DNA of 64,000 nt from Rotaria sp. Silwood1 (taxonomy: Eukaryota > Rotifera > Eurotatoria > Philodinida > Philodinidae). The translations under genes were made by a program, and so were the position numbers. Shown in pieces: positions 1-11,344 of this stretch. How positions within the stretch are numbered: the stretch's first letter is position 1; the number at the start of each line of letters is the position of its first letter. The stretch covers positions 1 to 64,000 of the forward strand of contig CAJNOP010000400.1 in assembly GCA_905250075.1 (NCBI GenBank). The letters are read 5' to 3'. The notes under the pieces are model-generated. The model was not told the DNA's origin, did not search any database, and was given only the letters and a program-made list of their open reading frames with translations.

Positions 1-29
1 TTAAAAGTAATTAATTACTTTTCATTTAA

Positions 30-1580
30 GGGTGTGGGTGTGGGTGTGAGTGTAGGTGTGAGTGTGGGGTGTGAGTGTGGGGTGTGGGTGTAAGTGTGAG
101 TGTCGGGTGTGAGTGTGGGGTGTGGGTGTAAGATGTGTGGGTGTAGGTATTCGTTTCAATGAGACACCCACACGTACACCCATCTTTGAGCACCTTTAAG
201 GGAAACAAACGAATTAAGGAAAAATATGGATACTATTGTAGAGGCACATGAAATCGCGTGATGGCCCATAGACGTGGTACGAAAAATTAGCCGTCAATAG
301 AGAATAAATGTTTCCAAAATACAAATTTTTATTATCAGTTGTGTTTCTATTGCAATCTTTTCAAATTTGAAGCTTGTGATATTAAATTTAAAAGTTCTAG
401 TTCGTTTTGTTTTATTCAAATCTACACACTAATTGGTATAATTTCTATGCTAAACATTTCGTGAAAGCAAATACACACTGCCACGTAAGCTTAGAAGAAC
501 AAATTTCGGCATTCAACTCATTACATTAGCTAATTTGTTTCATTTTACAGCATAGCTTTTTAGTAATCAATTGGAGCAGTCACATGCGACAAACCGAACC
601 TTCTAATTTTAGAAGCGAATCAACAAAACAGCTTTGTTGTACTCGTTTAAGACGTTTCATCTTGAATTGAATTATATTATTACACAGAACCATTTGAATA
701 ACTGTCTAGTCAAGTGTCTCCATCAAAATAAGCGAACGGTCTTATAGGATAACTCAACTTATGGTGTGAAAGAATCCGATCAAAACTGCTCAACATGCAT
801 GTCAATTAGACTACATATTGTAACGAAAAAAAATGATAGAAGAAATGTGATTGTGGTTGGTGATTCTATTCCTTCATATCATATAATCGTCTTTTGACGA
901 TCAATGATACAAGGAATGTTAGTGTTGATGTTGATACACTTTATTCTATTCCGTCATATCATACAATTGTCCCGTTTACATTTAAATCACACGTTTATAT
1001 ACATGAGTAGAATAAGCGATGATGCAAAGAAAGAAGATGAGGCCATGAAGAGAACAATGTAAGAATGAACAAGTGATGAGACCAAGGAGAAAACAGATAT
1101 AGAAGAACAATCGAGTAAGGACATAGCATAAGAATGGATAGATGAGAACAATACATATAATATACGAGTGAATAACGATATAGAATGAGAAGAAGGTTCA
1201 ATCATGCATAGATAAACGTAACAGTAACACGATTATGAACATTAAGTATTGTTGATTGTATAGCAACACACTGAGAAAGAAAAAGACATCACATAAGATA
1301 AGATACCTATTGGCACACATATGTGAAGTTTTTCAAATATTTTCTTTCAATTCACTATCTTTTCATAAATTTTTGACATAATTTCAAGATTAATTTAACA
1401 CAGTGGGATGTACTCAAAATTTCTTTTAGTCAATAAGAATTTTCCATTATACGATTTCATGTGCCTCTACGATGGTGTTCACATTTTCCCTTAACTCGTT
1501 GCTTCCATTAAACGGTTACCACACTCACCCACACTCCACACTCATCCAAACCCACACCCACACCCCACATCTACACCCTA
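30..1580. repeat. Inverted-repeat unit bounded by telomere-like tracts
   Basis: The left edge is a long G-strand tract (about 30-150) made of GGTGTG, TGTGGG, TGTGAG and TGTAGG variants, followed by a short C-strand tract at 162-184. The right edge is a C-strand tract at about 1518-1578. Just inside the edges, the stretch at about 205-255 is an inverted copy of about 1450-1500; both contain GTAGAGGCACATGAAATCG on opposite strands. The 1.2 kb interior has no convincing gene; the frames at 987-1205 look like chance frames. It could be a foldback element or a rearranged subtelomeric segment. Confidence 0.5.
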
Positions 1581-1823
1581 TGGTGCTGATTTTACGAAGA
1601 TACAGGATTTCGAAAAATATCATGTGGATTTTTAGAGTATAACGTTTCCTGTTAGTGCGGCTTTGTAAGTTCTGATTACACGATATAATACGATACTTTT
1701 GCCTGAAGTCTACAACCGCTGATCAATTTTTTCTCTCTCTTTTTATTAAGATCGGATGATGAAAATTTCTGATATAAGGCATATATGAATAAAGTCCTTT
1801 TTTGAAACTGAGATAATTTGGAA

Positions 1824-2708
1824 TCAAGAAAACGTGGTCCCTCCATCAATGATAATACTCTGTCCAGTCATATAATCAGAGTCTTGGCTAGCCAAGTACG
1901 ACACTAAGCTTGCGATATCTTCCGGCTTGCCTATTCGGCCGAGAGCTATGAGGTCGTTTTCATAATGTTTGATGATGTCTCCCTTCTGCTTTCCTTGGAT
2001 TTTTGCGAATTCTTCATCAGCCATATCTCCCATAGCAGTTTTGGTAAATCCTGTTTTGATCATTAGATTTGTATTTTTAAATAAAACCGGTACGAAACGT
2101 ACCTGGACAGTAAGCATTGACTGTAATCTTGTGCTTGGCCCATTCCATGGCAGCGGCTTGCGTAAGACCACGCACACCCCATTTACTGGCACAATAATGG
2201 CTCGCCATTGGAGCTGATCTGTGTCCAAATATACTGCAGGCACCGATGATTTTTCCTCCTGTACCTTGTGCAATCATGACTTTAGCAGCCTCTTTGTAGC
2301 AAAGAAACACACCCCGCATGTTGACTGCAAACATCTTATCCCAATCTTCTGTAGTAATATCAATGATCGGTTTCACCTGGGCAATTCCTGCATTAGCGAC
2401 TACGACCTGTGTTATTAGCTAGAAAAAAGCTGAAAGAATCAAGAAAAAGAGGTGCCTACGTCCAAACTGCTCAGTTCTTTTGCAGCGTTTTGCATCATTA
2501 TTTCGACCGCTTTATCAACAGAAACATCAGCAGTTATAGCGACAGATTTTCGACCCATTTTTTCGATTTCTTGTTGAACCTTGTTGAGACCTGACGAACT
2601 TGCTTTAATATCATTCACAGCAACATTAAGACCATCTCTAGCAAGACGAAGGGCAATCGCACGTCCTATACCCTGGGCAGCACCAGTGACAAGAGCGTTG
2701 CGAAACAT
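1824..2708 (-). CDS. Short-chain dehydrogenase/reductase, acetoin/diacetyl reductase-like
   Basis: Three exons by my reading: 2460-2708, 2103-2406 and 1824-2050, joined by GT-AG introns of 53 and 52 bp. The sum is 780 bp, giving 259 aa, the usual length for a classical SDR. The N-terminus carries the Rossmann cofactor motif TGAAQGIG (residues 8-15), followed by NAG, a catalytic Ser in ACSIFGH, and the YCASK (YxxxK) pair; the end is the SDR-typical [10 protein letters not shown]. The closest family I recognise is the NAD(H)-dependent meso-2,3-butanediol dehydrogenase/diacetyl reductase group, cytosolic carbonyl reductases; substrate is inferred. Codon choice is visibly less AT-biased than in the 23-50 kb genes, and this family is mostly bacterial, so horizontal acquisition followed by intron gain is possible. 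No close neighbour genes. Start chosen at the Met directly before the Rossmann strand. Confidence 0.85.
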
Positions 2709-4289
2709 CGTGAATAGCGAAAACTGGAAAAGAGAGAAAAATGAGAAGATAGATCTTCGTCGTTCTCTTACAGGATAACAAAGTGAAACTATCCGTATAC
2801 ATAGTCACACGTTTTTCCATAGCCGAAAACAACAATTTTATAGTTAGTAACCAATAGTCTAGAACGAGTTTGCCATAACTTGAAAGTGAGTTTGTTTCGG
2901 TTACATAGAAATGTCAACCTAAGAAATAGGTTTTTGGAGTCTGTGCCCTATGCGGATTGCGTTCTCTGATATGCATTCCAGAGAGAGAAGCGAAAAAGTG
3001 GGTAGGGACCAAAATATATTTGAATATGCAGTTCAACTAACTTTTTCGTTCTGAAAAAAAAATTCTATCACACTATGAGTAAATTAAATGAACCAAACCG
3101 ATATTGTCGGCACTTTTATGATAAGTAAACGTATACTGAAGATTCAATGGTGGAAAAATACACAGCTTTATTGCCGAATAACTTGTTATCTTTGTTTGTA
3201 TTCTGGTCATCTCATGGTTTGAGGTGGATTTTTTCTAATCAAGAAAGCTTTCTTTTTGTTACAACATAAAAGACTGTTTTGTCGCTCTAATAGTCTATAG
3301 TAGTTCAACCATGTTCAGATTTCTCATAAGTTTCGTTACTTTCGAAATTTCTTATTTGTCGACATATGCGAGATTCCACACGTTCTAAAAGCGACTGCTT
3401 TGCGCTACTTTGCAACTATCGAACTTATGTAAATTGCAGATATTCTGATAATTTCTTTCTTATTTTTGAACAAAAATGCATGTTTTTCCTTGTATTTTAC
3501 TTCAAAATATTACTAAACGATTTAGTGCAGTTCTTGACCTAGACATGACTAATTTTCAGTATAAATTTTGAGTAAACAGAATTCAATTCTTATGTACTTT
3601 TATTCGTTTTGAACTTTACTCTCATGCTGTAATATAATGTAGAAAAATAAATAAATAAATATCCAAAATAGTCATCCGCTCCGGACTGCGTTGTACGTAA
3701 GCTACAACAGAATATATTAAGATTGCTTGAGACATCTTTTCTGAGCTAGTGCGGACGAACTGGAACGAAATAAGTCATACTTCGAGATGCTTTTTCTTTT
3801 TTACATGTGTATTGAAGGCAAAATAAGGCATAAATACTGATTTATATTATTTTTCGTTGATACTGTGCTTGTGATAGAAGAAATAGTATTGAACTGATTG
3901 TTTTTTCCTACTGTGAGAATATTCGTTCCGGTTTACTATCTATTTCTAGCATTCTTTATCGACGATCTTTTAGTCATTGATTGATGTGTTTGAATGGCAT
4001 TCAAAATCGGACGTCTCAAAAATAAAACGTTCGATTGAAATTCTCATCGCGGCATACAGAGTATGTTTGATATGATATACGCATATAGTAGAACATCGAA
4101 CTATGTATAGAAGTATTGTGCATATGTATGAGCGGCTATGAGTATCGGGATTATGTGTAGTATTCGAGCTATTGAGGTATGTGAGTAGGAGAAGCAATAC
4201 TATTGATTTAAACTTTTTCATTGGGTATTTCGAACCATTGTATTCGATTATTTTCAGCAAATCCACAATTACACAATAATGAAATGACC
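2709..4289. other. Gene-free interval
   Basis: Upstream side of the dehydrogenase gene. I see AT-rich sequence only; the short open frames lack splice support or family likeness. Confidence 0.6.
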
Positions 4290-5368
4290 TACAGTATGTA
4301 AAATAATTATTTGGACACCTATAATTTTCTTTTTATGGCGCCTTTATTCTGCATCAAAATATTTTGAACTATATATCATTTGATAGAGAAAATAAAATTG
4401 AATCAAATCATGTTTTTGATTCCTAAAAATCATTAAATAAAAGACATATTAATTGTTAATTAAAATTAGTATTTTAAATAGATCTTCCGATAATCTTGGT
4501 TTTTAGGTAGCGAAATCAAACTCTAAATTTTTTTGAACGATACAGGCTTCTGAAGAGTTAAATTCGTCGTAAAATGCTGTGCTTAGTTGCATAATAACTA
4601 GTTTTCCTGTAAATTATAAGATCCTATTCTCTTCAAGTTCACTTTACAGTGGAGAAATAAGCAAAAAAAGATTTTTTTTTTCGTTCTGTCGCTTTACATA
4701 CACTGAGTCGATGAACGAAGGAGAGAAAGATATATATATATATGAATACGCTATGCATATAAAGTGACAGAACGAAAAACAAATTGTCTTTTGCTTATTT
4801 CTCCACTGTAAGGTGAACTTGAAAAGAATAGGATCTTATAATTTACAGGAAAACTAGTTATTATGCAACTAAGCACAGCATTTTATGAAGAATTTAATTC
4901 TTTGCAAGCCTGTATTGTTCAAAAAAATTTAGAGTTTGATTTCGCTACCTAAAAACCAAGATTATCGGAAGATCTATATAAAATACTATTTTTAATTAAC
5001 AATTAATATGTCTTTTATTTTATGACTTTTACGAATCAAAAACATGATTTGATTCATTTTTGTTTTCTCTGTCGAATGATATATATTGCAATAGTTCAAA
5101 ATATTTTGATGCAGAATAAAGGTGCCATAAAAAGAAAATTATAGATGTCCAAATAATTTTTTGCACAGAAAATAAAACAGTTTATAGAAAACCTTCCAAA
5201 ACTTTATGAAAACTTTTTCAAGAGATAATTTTTTTTTCGTAGAATAAAGTAGAGTGTTTAACCTATCGAATCGTATAATGAGAGCCGAGAAAATGTTTTT
5301 TCTTTGTAAAATTTGCTTCACAAGATAAGTATAACAGGGTGTCCAAATAATTATTTTACGTACTATAC
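4290..5368. mobile_element. Tc1/mariner-like non-autonomous foldback element
   Basis: The left end reads TACAGTATGTAAAATAATTA followed by TTTGGACACC. An inverted near-identical copy ends at about 5368 (ACAGGGTGTCC at 5334, then AAATAATTATTTTACGTACT). The TA flank and the TTGGACACC motif are typical of Tc1/mariner termini. Inside, about 4300-4690 pairs with about 4758-5157 as an inverted repeat of some 390 bp around a short AT-rich loop. No transposase frame is present. The stretch 5160-5335 between the inner arm and the outer right terminus is unpaired, so two nested insertions are possible. Confidence 0.65.
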
Positions 5369-5919
5369 ATATACATACTTTATCTATGCGTACGCAATGG
5401 CTTCTATAGAACAAACAAAATGAAAGAGAAGCAAACGTGATATACTCTTTTTAATATCAAACATGTGGGATTGGTAAGGGTGAATCATGTTCGCGTATCT
5501 TGTATTTTATTCTATATAAGGTATTGGGTATGAATTAAAAATATAAATAAAGTGATGAACATAAATATAGGAAATTTTTGTTTTTGCTGTAACTCAGCCG
5601 CCTTTATAGATAGAGACCTTGTTCTTTCAGTGATAGTAAGATCTTGCTAAGTACTATGTTACCTGAAAAAATTGCCAAGATCGAGTCTCTTTTGGATGAG
5701 TTATAGCGAAAACAATTTTTCTCCAGCGGACATAACTTTAGGACATGTTTGGTATTTTGTAGTTTCTGACCAAGTAATAGTACTGAAAACAGTTGAAACA
5801 CATACGATTCGATGCAGAATTTTGTCCTGTACATTTTGATAAAAAAAGTCCAATCCACGATCAATCCTTATTTTTGAAATCTAGTATTTATTACCCATGA
5901 AAAACAATTTTATAAAATT
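5369..5919. other. Gene-free interval
   Basis: AT-rich; no recognisable gene. The minus-strand frame at 5604-5864 shows no family features. Confidence 0.5.
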
Positions 5920-6370
5920 TGGCGTTCAAACGCCAACTTTTAGTAAAAAAACACTATTTTTTGCGTTTAAACGCATCCTGTTCTATTTTCAACCCGTTGA
6001 AACGCATTCTTGTCAATTCACAACGCGTTCAAACGCACTTTTTTTATTTGCAATGTGTTTTTTTCTTCTTAAAACGTCAACTAAAAACAACGTTTGAACA
6101 TGTGATAAGAAAACGCATTTCTCACCCCAACGAACGCTATCGAAAACATCATTAGAACGCGTTTAATATTATGCATTCTAATGAGTTTTTTGTATGCATT
6201 TAAATACATTTTTCAAGTAAAAAACGAAATCTTCTTAAACAAACGTGCTAAAACGCGTTTCTTTTGCTATATTTTTTCTTGAAAAATTCGTTTTTCATAA
6301 ACGCGTTGAAACGCTATCTTCTTAATGCGTTTGTTCTAGAGAAAACGAATATTTTTGATATGCGTTGTAA
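5920..6370. repeat. Cluster of GCGTT...AACGC motifs
   Basis: About a dozen occurrences of GCGTT, AACGC or the joined palindromic forms (GCGTTTAAACGC, GCGTTCAAACGC) spaced about 25-45 bp apart in otherwise AT-rich DNA. The density is far above the surroundings. No coding frame explains it. Confidence 0.5.
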
Positions 6371-7070
6371 CGATTGATTGAATTTACGTCATTTGAGTAA
6401 GAACTTAGTTCTATAGAATAAGAATCTACTCCAATTAGAACAAATAACAAATGACACCAAATACAAACGTGTTAGAGTCAGATATTACTGTTCATTACAT
6501 CAAGTGATTTATATATAATAAAAGAGAATATATTCGAATTATATTCAATGAACAGATATATCTTTTTAAAAAATGATAACTGTAGATTACCAAAAGCATA
6601 TTCTTTAACTAGACTCAATCAATATTGGATAACGAATAAAGATAAGTTGATTTTCAAATTGATAGTAAGATATTTTTTCAATAACATTGTTTGTATTAAT
6701 ATGGATATGATGATCAAAACTGATTGTTCTATATTCAATATTATCGCATAGGTACGAAAGACCATATACAATATTCCGGTCATAACCTTGATAGACTTTG
6801 TTACAAAACGGTTGTATATATATATTATTGAATCCCTCTACATCTTAAACAAGATAACTTCTACTTCAGTATAAAGGATTAACTCTATACTCTTTTCGTA
6901 TGACAGTGATTAACTCGAGAAAGAATAAAGTGATAGTGCCTATATGCCCATCACCATTGCAGTCTACTTTCATATAATACAATCGTGTCTTTTTCTTTTC
7001 AATAGTGTTCTTGTATAGTCCGTCGACGAATGTTGGATGTATTGTTTTCTATGAAGCTAACAACGATAAC
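6371..7070. other. Gene-free interval
   Basis: AT-rich with no gene that I can support; the frame at 6548-6751 has no recognisable features. Confidence 0.5.
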
Positions 7071-7075
7071 TCGTT

Positions 7076-7208
7076 TAGGCCTAAAATACACTACACGAAT
7101 TAAAACTGAATTAAGCAACGTGAGTGGTTCATCGACATTTAAATAATCTTTTTGTGATGATTGGTTCGTTAAATCAGTTTTAATTCGTGTAGTGTGTTTT
7201 AGGTCTTA
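7076..7208. repeat. Short inverted repeat
   Basis: CTAAAATACACTACACGAAT followed by TAAAACTGA is repeated in inverse orientation at the right end (TCAGTTTTAATTCGTGTAGTG then TGTTTTAGG). Arms are about 33 bp and the loop about 65 bp. It has the size and shape of a small MITE. Confidence 0.55.
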
Positions 7209-7949
7209 GTATCTGCACAGTAGATTTAGATAGCGTATCGTATTTTAATATATCTAATGGTTCTATTGGATGATTTCTTCTATAATTTTTTTTTTATTTA
7301 TAAATATCTTGGGACTAACTTATTCATTAAAACAGCTCGTAATTTTTGTATATATAGCGCCACTATTCTGCTTGATTAAATGTATTTCGCAGAGCTGATT
7401 CAGTATCACTAATATTATTTTGAATTTATAAATAGAGAAAACAAGAGATTTTCTTGTAAAAATTTATGTCAGGAAGTATTATGTTAGTTTTAATTGTTAA
7501 TTATTAAATTACCAAGTTATTTATTCTTTGAGATCGAATTGATTTTGCGCAGAATAATTTTCTGTAATCCATTTTTATCTTACCAAACCTCATGATGTCC
7601 TGATACCGATATATTCTTCTTCTCTTATACTCTGACTAATATCTCCTCGTCGTTTCGTTGGTTTTACTTTCACTATTATTTTTTCACCCTTTCGTTTGTT
7701 TTATTCTCGTCATTATCCAATCATTCTTCCCTTTCTTTTATCATAACCATTGTCCGTTCACCTCTTTGTCTGTTTTCCTCCAACTTTTATCACATCGTCT
7801 CTTTGTCTATTTTGTCCATTCTATTATCCACCCTTTGTTTCGTTCATTTTACTTTGAGTATACCCTTCCCTTTTTTAAGTAGTGTTACAGATATAGGTGT
7901 AGCCTGCTTTTACCTAGTTCTTAAGAAATTACTAAAAAATATACGTTTC
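7209..7949. other. Gene-free interval
   Basis: AT-rich. The pyrimidine-rich stretch at about 7610-7880 opens long frames, but these look compositional. Confidence 0.45.
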
Positions 7950-8405
7950 CTTCCTCCCTCTCAGTGTCAGCTGCTTTACGTATTTTACCCTAAATATGTA
8001 TTTCATTCATTCGCACCACGCTACTTGCATTTCTCGATAATTTCACTCTCCAGATTTACGAAATTTTTCCTACACTATCGCCGCTATGGTGCAAGTCTAA
8101 ATACTTAACTTACTCTAATATCTCGTCCTATTTAGTTTTATAATGAAATCTTGCGTTAAGTTGTTATAGGTGTTGATAATGCAGGATTCATTTCTTACTT
8201 GTGGTCAGTATTTTTTTCGACAGAAGGTATTCCAGTATGTTAAGCATTTCGATTTGTTGCACTATAACAGCGATACTTCTTTGGAAAAATTTCATAAATC
8301 TGGAGAATGAAGTTATTGAGAAATGTTAAGTAGAGTGATGTGAATGAATGAAATACATATTTAAGGTAGAATATGTTAAACAAGTGATGCTGAGAAAAAG
8401 GAAAG
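7950..8405. repeat. Foldback repeat with 150-bp arms
   Basis: The arm at about 7950-8098 is matched in inverse orientation at about 8252-8405. Shared blocks include AAATATGTATTTCATTCATT and CTCCAGATTTACGAAATTTT with scattered mismatches. The loop is about 155 bp. A telomere-like pair begins about 20 bp to the right. Open frames here are by-products of the repeat. Confidence 0.6.
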
Positions 8406-8425
8406 AAAATTACACAATTTAAACG

Positions 8426-8592
8426 GGGTGTGCGTGTGGATGGGCGTGGGGAGTGGGTGGGCGTGGGGTGTGGATGGGCGCGGAGTGTGGGTGTGGGTGT
8501 GCGTATGGGTGTGTGGGTGTGGATATGTGGGTGTGGGTGTGCGTATGGGTGAGTGGGTATTATTTTTCCCAAAAGCCACACCCACACCCTCA
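8426..8592. repeat. Telomere-like G-strand/C-strand pair
   Basis: The G-strand tract (about 8426-8557: GGGTGTG, GGGCGTGGG and TGTGGG variants) is followed after about 20 bp by CCACACCCACACCC (8577-8590). The two halves face each other head-to-head, so the segment can fold back on itself. Confidence 0.6.
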
Positions 8593-8639
8593 TTGTTAAT
8601 TTCCGTTGTTGATGGAACATTATTTTCATTTTTTGTATG

Positions 8640-9540
8640 ATAAATCTAAAAGAATTTATCATTTTATACAAATAGTAAAATTCATGAAAAAGAATATATT
8701 TATTTAATTTATCATAATCCGAACAAAGTTCATTATATTTATCTTGAAGATTCATTAAATTATAACCATACAATTAAAATTGCAAGGAAAAAAAAAGACC
8801 AAATCATACTATCATGGTAACAATTTTCAAGATTTAATTGATGTATACCTTTTGCCCTATTGTAAACCGCATGTAATATAAAAAATTCTTTTAAATCATT
8901 ATAATAGGAGTAATCAGGATTAATTGAACGTGTAGAGGTTAATATATCATTAAATCCCATGTAAATTATTAATAATGCAATCTATAAACAATACTCAACA
9001 GTATAATGAATGGATATATTGTGTTTTTTCTTACTTTTACAAAAATAAGATTATTGCCTTGATCAAGTTGATTTGTATTCCATTCACAAATTGAAGTTGT
9101 TGATTGTACTATTAAAGGTAAAAAAAAAAGATATTGAAAGAAATAGATTATTATAAATACTTGAAAGATAGTCAAGAATAAATCAAAATTTTTGTTCCAT
9201 ACTATCCAATATGGGAACAATTATACGTATTCATTCAGGCTGTCGTTCTTCGCTAAATAGTTGAATAATATTTAAATGATAGCAGAAAAAACAAGCATAT
9301 ATTCATACAATTCACCAATAATATTAAGAAAATGAGTACCACCTCGACGATCTTCAATTGGCCGAGCTGGTTCAATTAATCGATTGATTAATGAATTAGT
9401 CTAAAACTTCAAGGTTTAATATATCAATAAATATATTAAATTTATCACTTACACCAATAAAATATGTTTCTCGTTTAACATCTTTGCAAACTAACGAAAA
9501 GAAAATGATGATAAAGAAAGGAAACATGATTCACTTCACA
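8640..9540 (-). pseudogene. Unidentified decayed exon-like segments
   Basis: Several minus-strand stretches read like diverged exons of one gene. About 9271-9396 contains NSLINRLIEPARPIEDRRGG and then a hydrophobic run. About 9025-9120 includes STTSICEWNTNQLDQG and ends at a GTAAGA donor. About 8835-8960 includes NPDYSYYNDLKEFFILHAVY and ends at a GTATAC donor. About 8640-8770 includes NLMNLQDKYNELCSDYDKLN. I could not join them into one open frame and do not recognise the family, so this may be a pseudogene or a fragmentary gene. Confidence 0.3.
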
Positions 9541-9695
9541 TTTCCCAGACAAAGAACATTGATAACCAATGAAACTATAGTATCAAAACTTCCTTTTTTT
9601 AAATTTTATTTTAAACTTTAAATTAATTTTTATCAAACAAAAATCGTTAATCTTTCTAAAATGTTCTTTATCTAAAACACTATCTTTCTTTAATT

Positions 9696-10226
9696 TAGGG
9701 ATGTGCAGTTTCGGTGAAAACAGTGAAATACTGACAGTGATTTCACTGCACTGAGCGCACTGGCTCCACTGGCTGCACCGACATTGGTGTTCACTGAACC
9801 AGTGTATACACTGGCACTGACTTCACCGACATTGGTGTTCACTGAACCAATGGATACACTGACTGCACTTCGTTGCACTGACGCAGAATGAAACATTGAT
9901 GTATTAATACAGATTTCCATTGACTCAGTGAACACCGATGCCGGTGCAGACTGTGGAACAGTGCAGTCAGTGACAGTGTATACACTGGTTCAGTGAACAC
10001 CAATGTCGGTGCAGACTGTGGAACAGTGCAGTCAGTGACAGTGTATACACTGGTTCAGTGAACACCAATGTCGGTGCAGACAGTCTCTGGCGGGCCGGAC
10101 ACCGCTCTTTTGGCGCCACCTGAGCTGGTAACCGTGTGGCAATTGCCACACGGTTACCAGCTCATATAGCGCCACTTGGCCCGCTAATGCAGACAGTGGT
10201 CAGTATACTGAAACTGCACATCCCTA
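9696..10226. mobile_element. hAT-type MITE with 8-bp target duplication
   Basis: Terminal inverted repeats TAGGGATGTGCAGTTTC (left) and GAAACTGCACATCCCTA (right) are perfect over at least 17 bp. They are flanked by the direct repeat CTTTAATT at 9688-9695 and 10227-10234, an 8-bp duplication as made by hAT transposases. The 531-bp body has no transposase frame. It holds CACTG/CAGTG-rich subrepeats in both orientations and a near-perfect palindrome at about 10121-10164. The open frames inside are repeat by-products. Confidence 0.85.
10121..10164. repeat. Near-perfect 44-bp palindrome inside the MITE
   Basis: GAGCTGGTAACCGTGTGGCA runs straight into its own reverse complement with no loop. It is flanked by imperfect GGCGCCACCTGAGC / GCTCATATAGCGCC arms. 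This is the cruciform core of the hAT-type element. Confidence 0.7.
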
Positions 10227-10579
10227 CTTTAATTTGATCTTTCTAAAAAAGTTCTATTATAGATGGCACCACACTGAATCTTCTGTTAACTGCCTTGTAA
10301 TTTGGAAACTCCTTTTTTACGACGTCAAACATCTTGATTAACTTCCAAACATTCTCGATCACCTTATCTTTTTATCAATCCAATAATTAATTTATTCTTT
10401 CAAGAATCTCCTCGATTTATTTTCATCATCTAATTGAAAATAAAAGTGAAACTGTTCTTACTGCTAATCCACTATCATGTAGTAAAACAAAATTACTCAC
10501 ATAAATATTTTAATAGACTTTATACTGACGAACCTTTTCTTATTGTACGTTTCTTTTAATTTTTTTTAATTCATTCTAT

Positions 10580-11145
10580 TAAATCACCAGCTATACAAGA
10601 AATCTTATCTCAATATAATATTCAAACAAAAACTATAAAAGATTATCAATATATGATGATAATCTTTGAATCTTACTCAAAACAATTGCAAATTAAAAAA
10701 ATATTTGATTTTTCTACTTGAGCATTTTGAACAATTTACATGTAAAAAATTAAATTCTATTCTTCATATATTATTTCATGCTGTTTATTTAGATAAAAAA
10801 ATTATTCAATACTAACAATATGCTGTATAGAATTGTTTTGAAAGATATTCAAATTCTTAATGATTTATTTAATTTATTAATAAATATTTAACAAAAAGTC
10901 ACTCATTGTTTATGAAACTTAAATGCAAATATTAATGAAGATACTCGACTAGATCAACAATTAAAGTGTTATTTAACACATGTAGAATTATTATTACTTT
11001 TAATGACAAATAATGTTATTAAACATATGGATAAAAGATTACAAAATAAAATTAATCGAATAAATAAAAGTGATGATGAACATAATGAAAATAATAGTGG
11101 AATTATAACCGATAGAAAATTTGATTTCAATCAAGTTTATCATTA
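10580..11145 (+). pseudogene. Decayed coding relic of unknown family
   Basis: Plus-strand frames carry long protein-like runs broken by stops and frame changes. About 10583-10720 contains SPAIQEILSQYNIQTKTIKD and ends in two close TGA codons. A shifted frame continues EHFEQFTCKKLNSILHILFH. About 10920-11145 is open through LDQQLKCYLTHVELLLLLMT and ends at a TAG. The pattern is a former multi-exon gene with lesions. I do not recognise the family. Confidence 0.35.
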
Positions 11146-11195
11146 GTATTCAAAATACATGTTGACAAATTATAAACATTTCTATGATAAAGCAG

Positions 11196-11264
11196 TTGTG
11201 GGTGTGGGTGTGCCTATGAGACAATCGAAAATCCATACCCATACCCACCTCACACTCACACGCA
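11196..11264. repeat. Telomere-like G-strand/C-strand pair
   Basis: GTGGGTGTGGGTGTG, a spacer of about 25 bp, then CATACCCATACCCACCTCAC. Head-to-head orientation as at the other sites. Confidence 0.55.
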
Positions 11265-11344
11265 TGCTCACATTGGAGCGCTTCATATGTATTTGTGTTG
11301 CCTATGTCACAGTAACATACGCCAAACAAAGCACTAAAATTTAA

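Noticed and set aside
8240-8773. 177-codon open frame on the minus strand
   Set aside because: It runs through a foldback arm and the telomere-like tract; its His/Pro/Thr-rich centre is simply translated ACACCC repeat.
9690-10149. Two minus-strand frames rich in Ser, Val and Thr
   Set aside because: They are translations of the CACTG/CAGTG subrepeats inside the hAT-type MITE.
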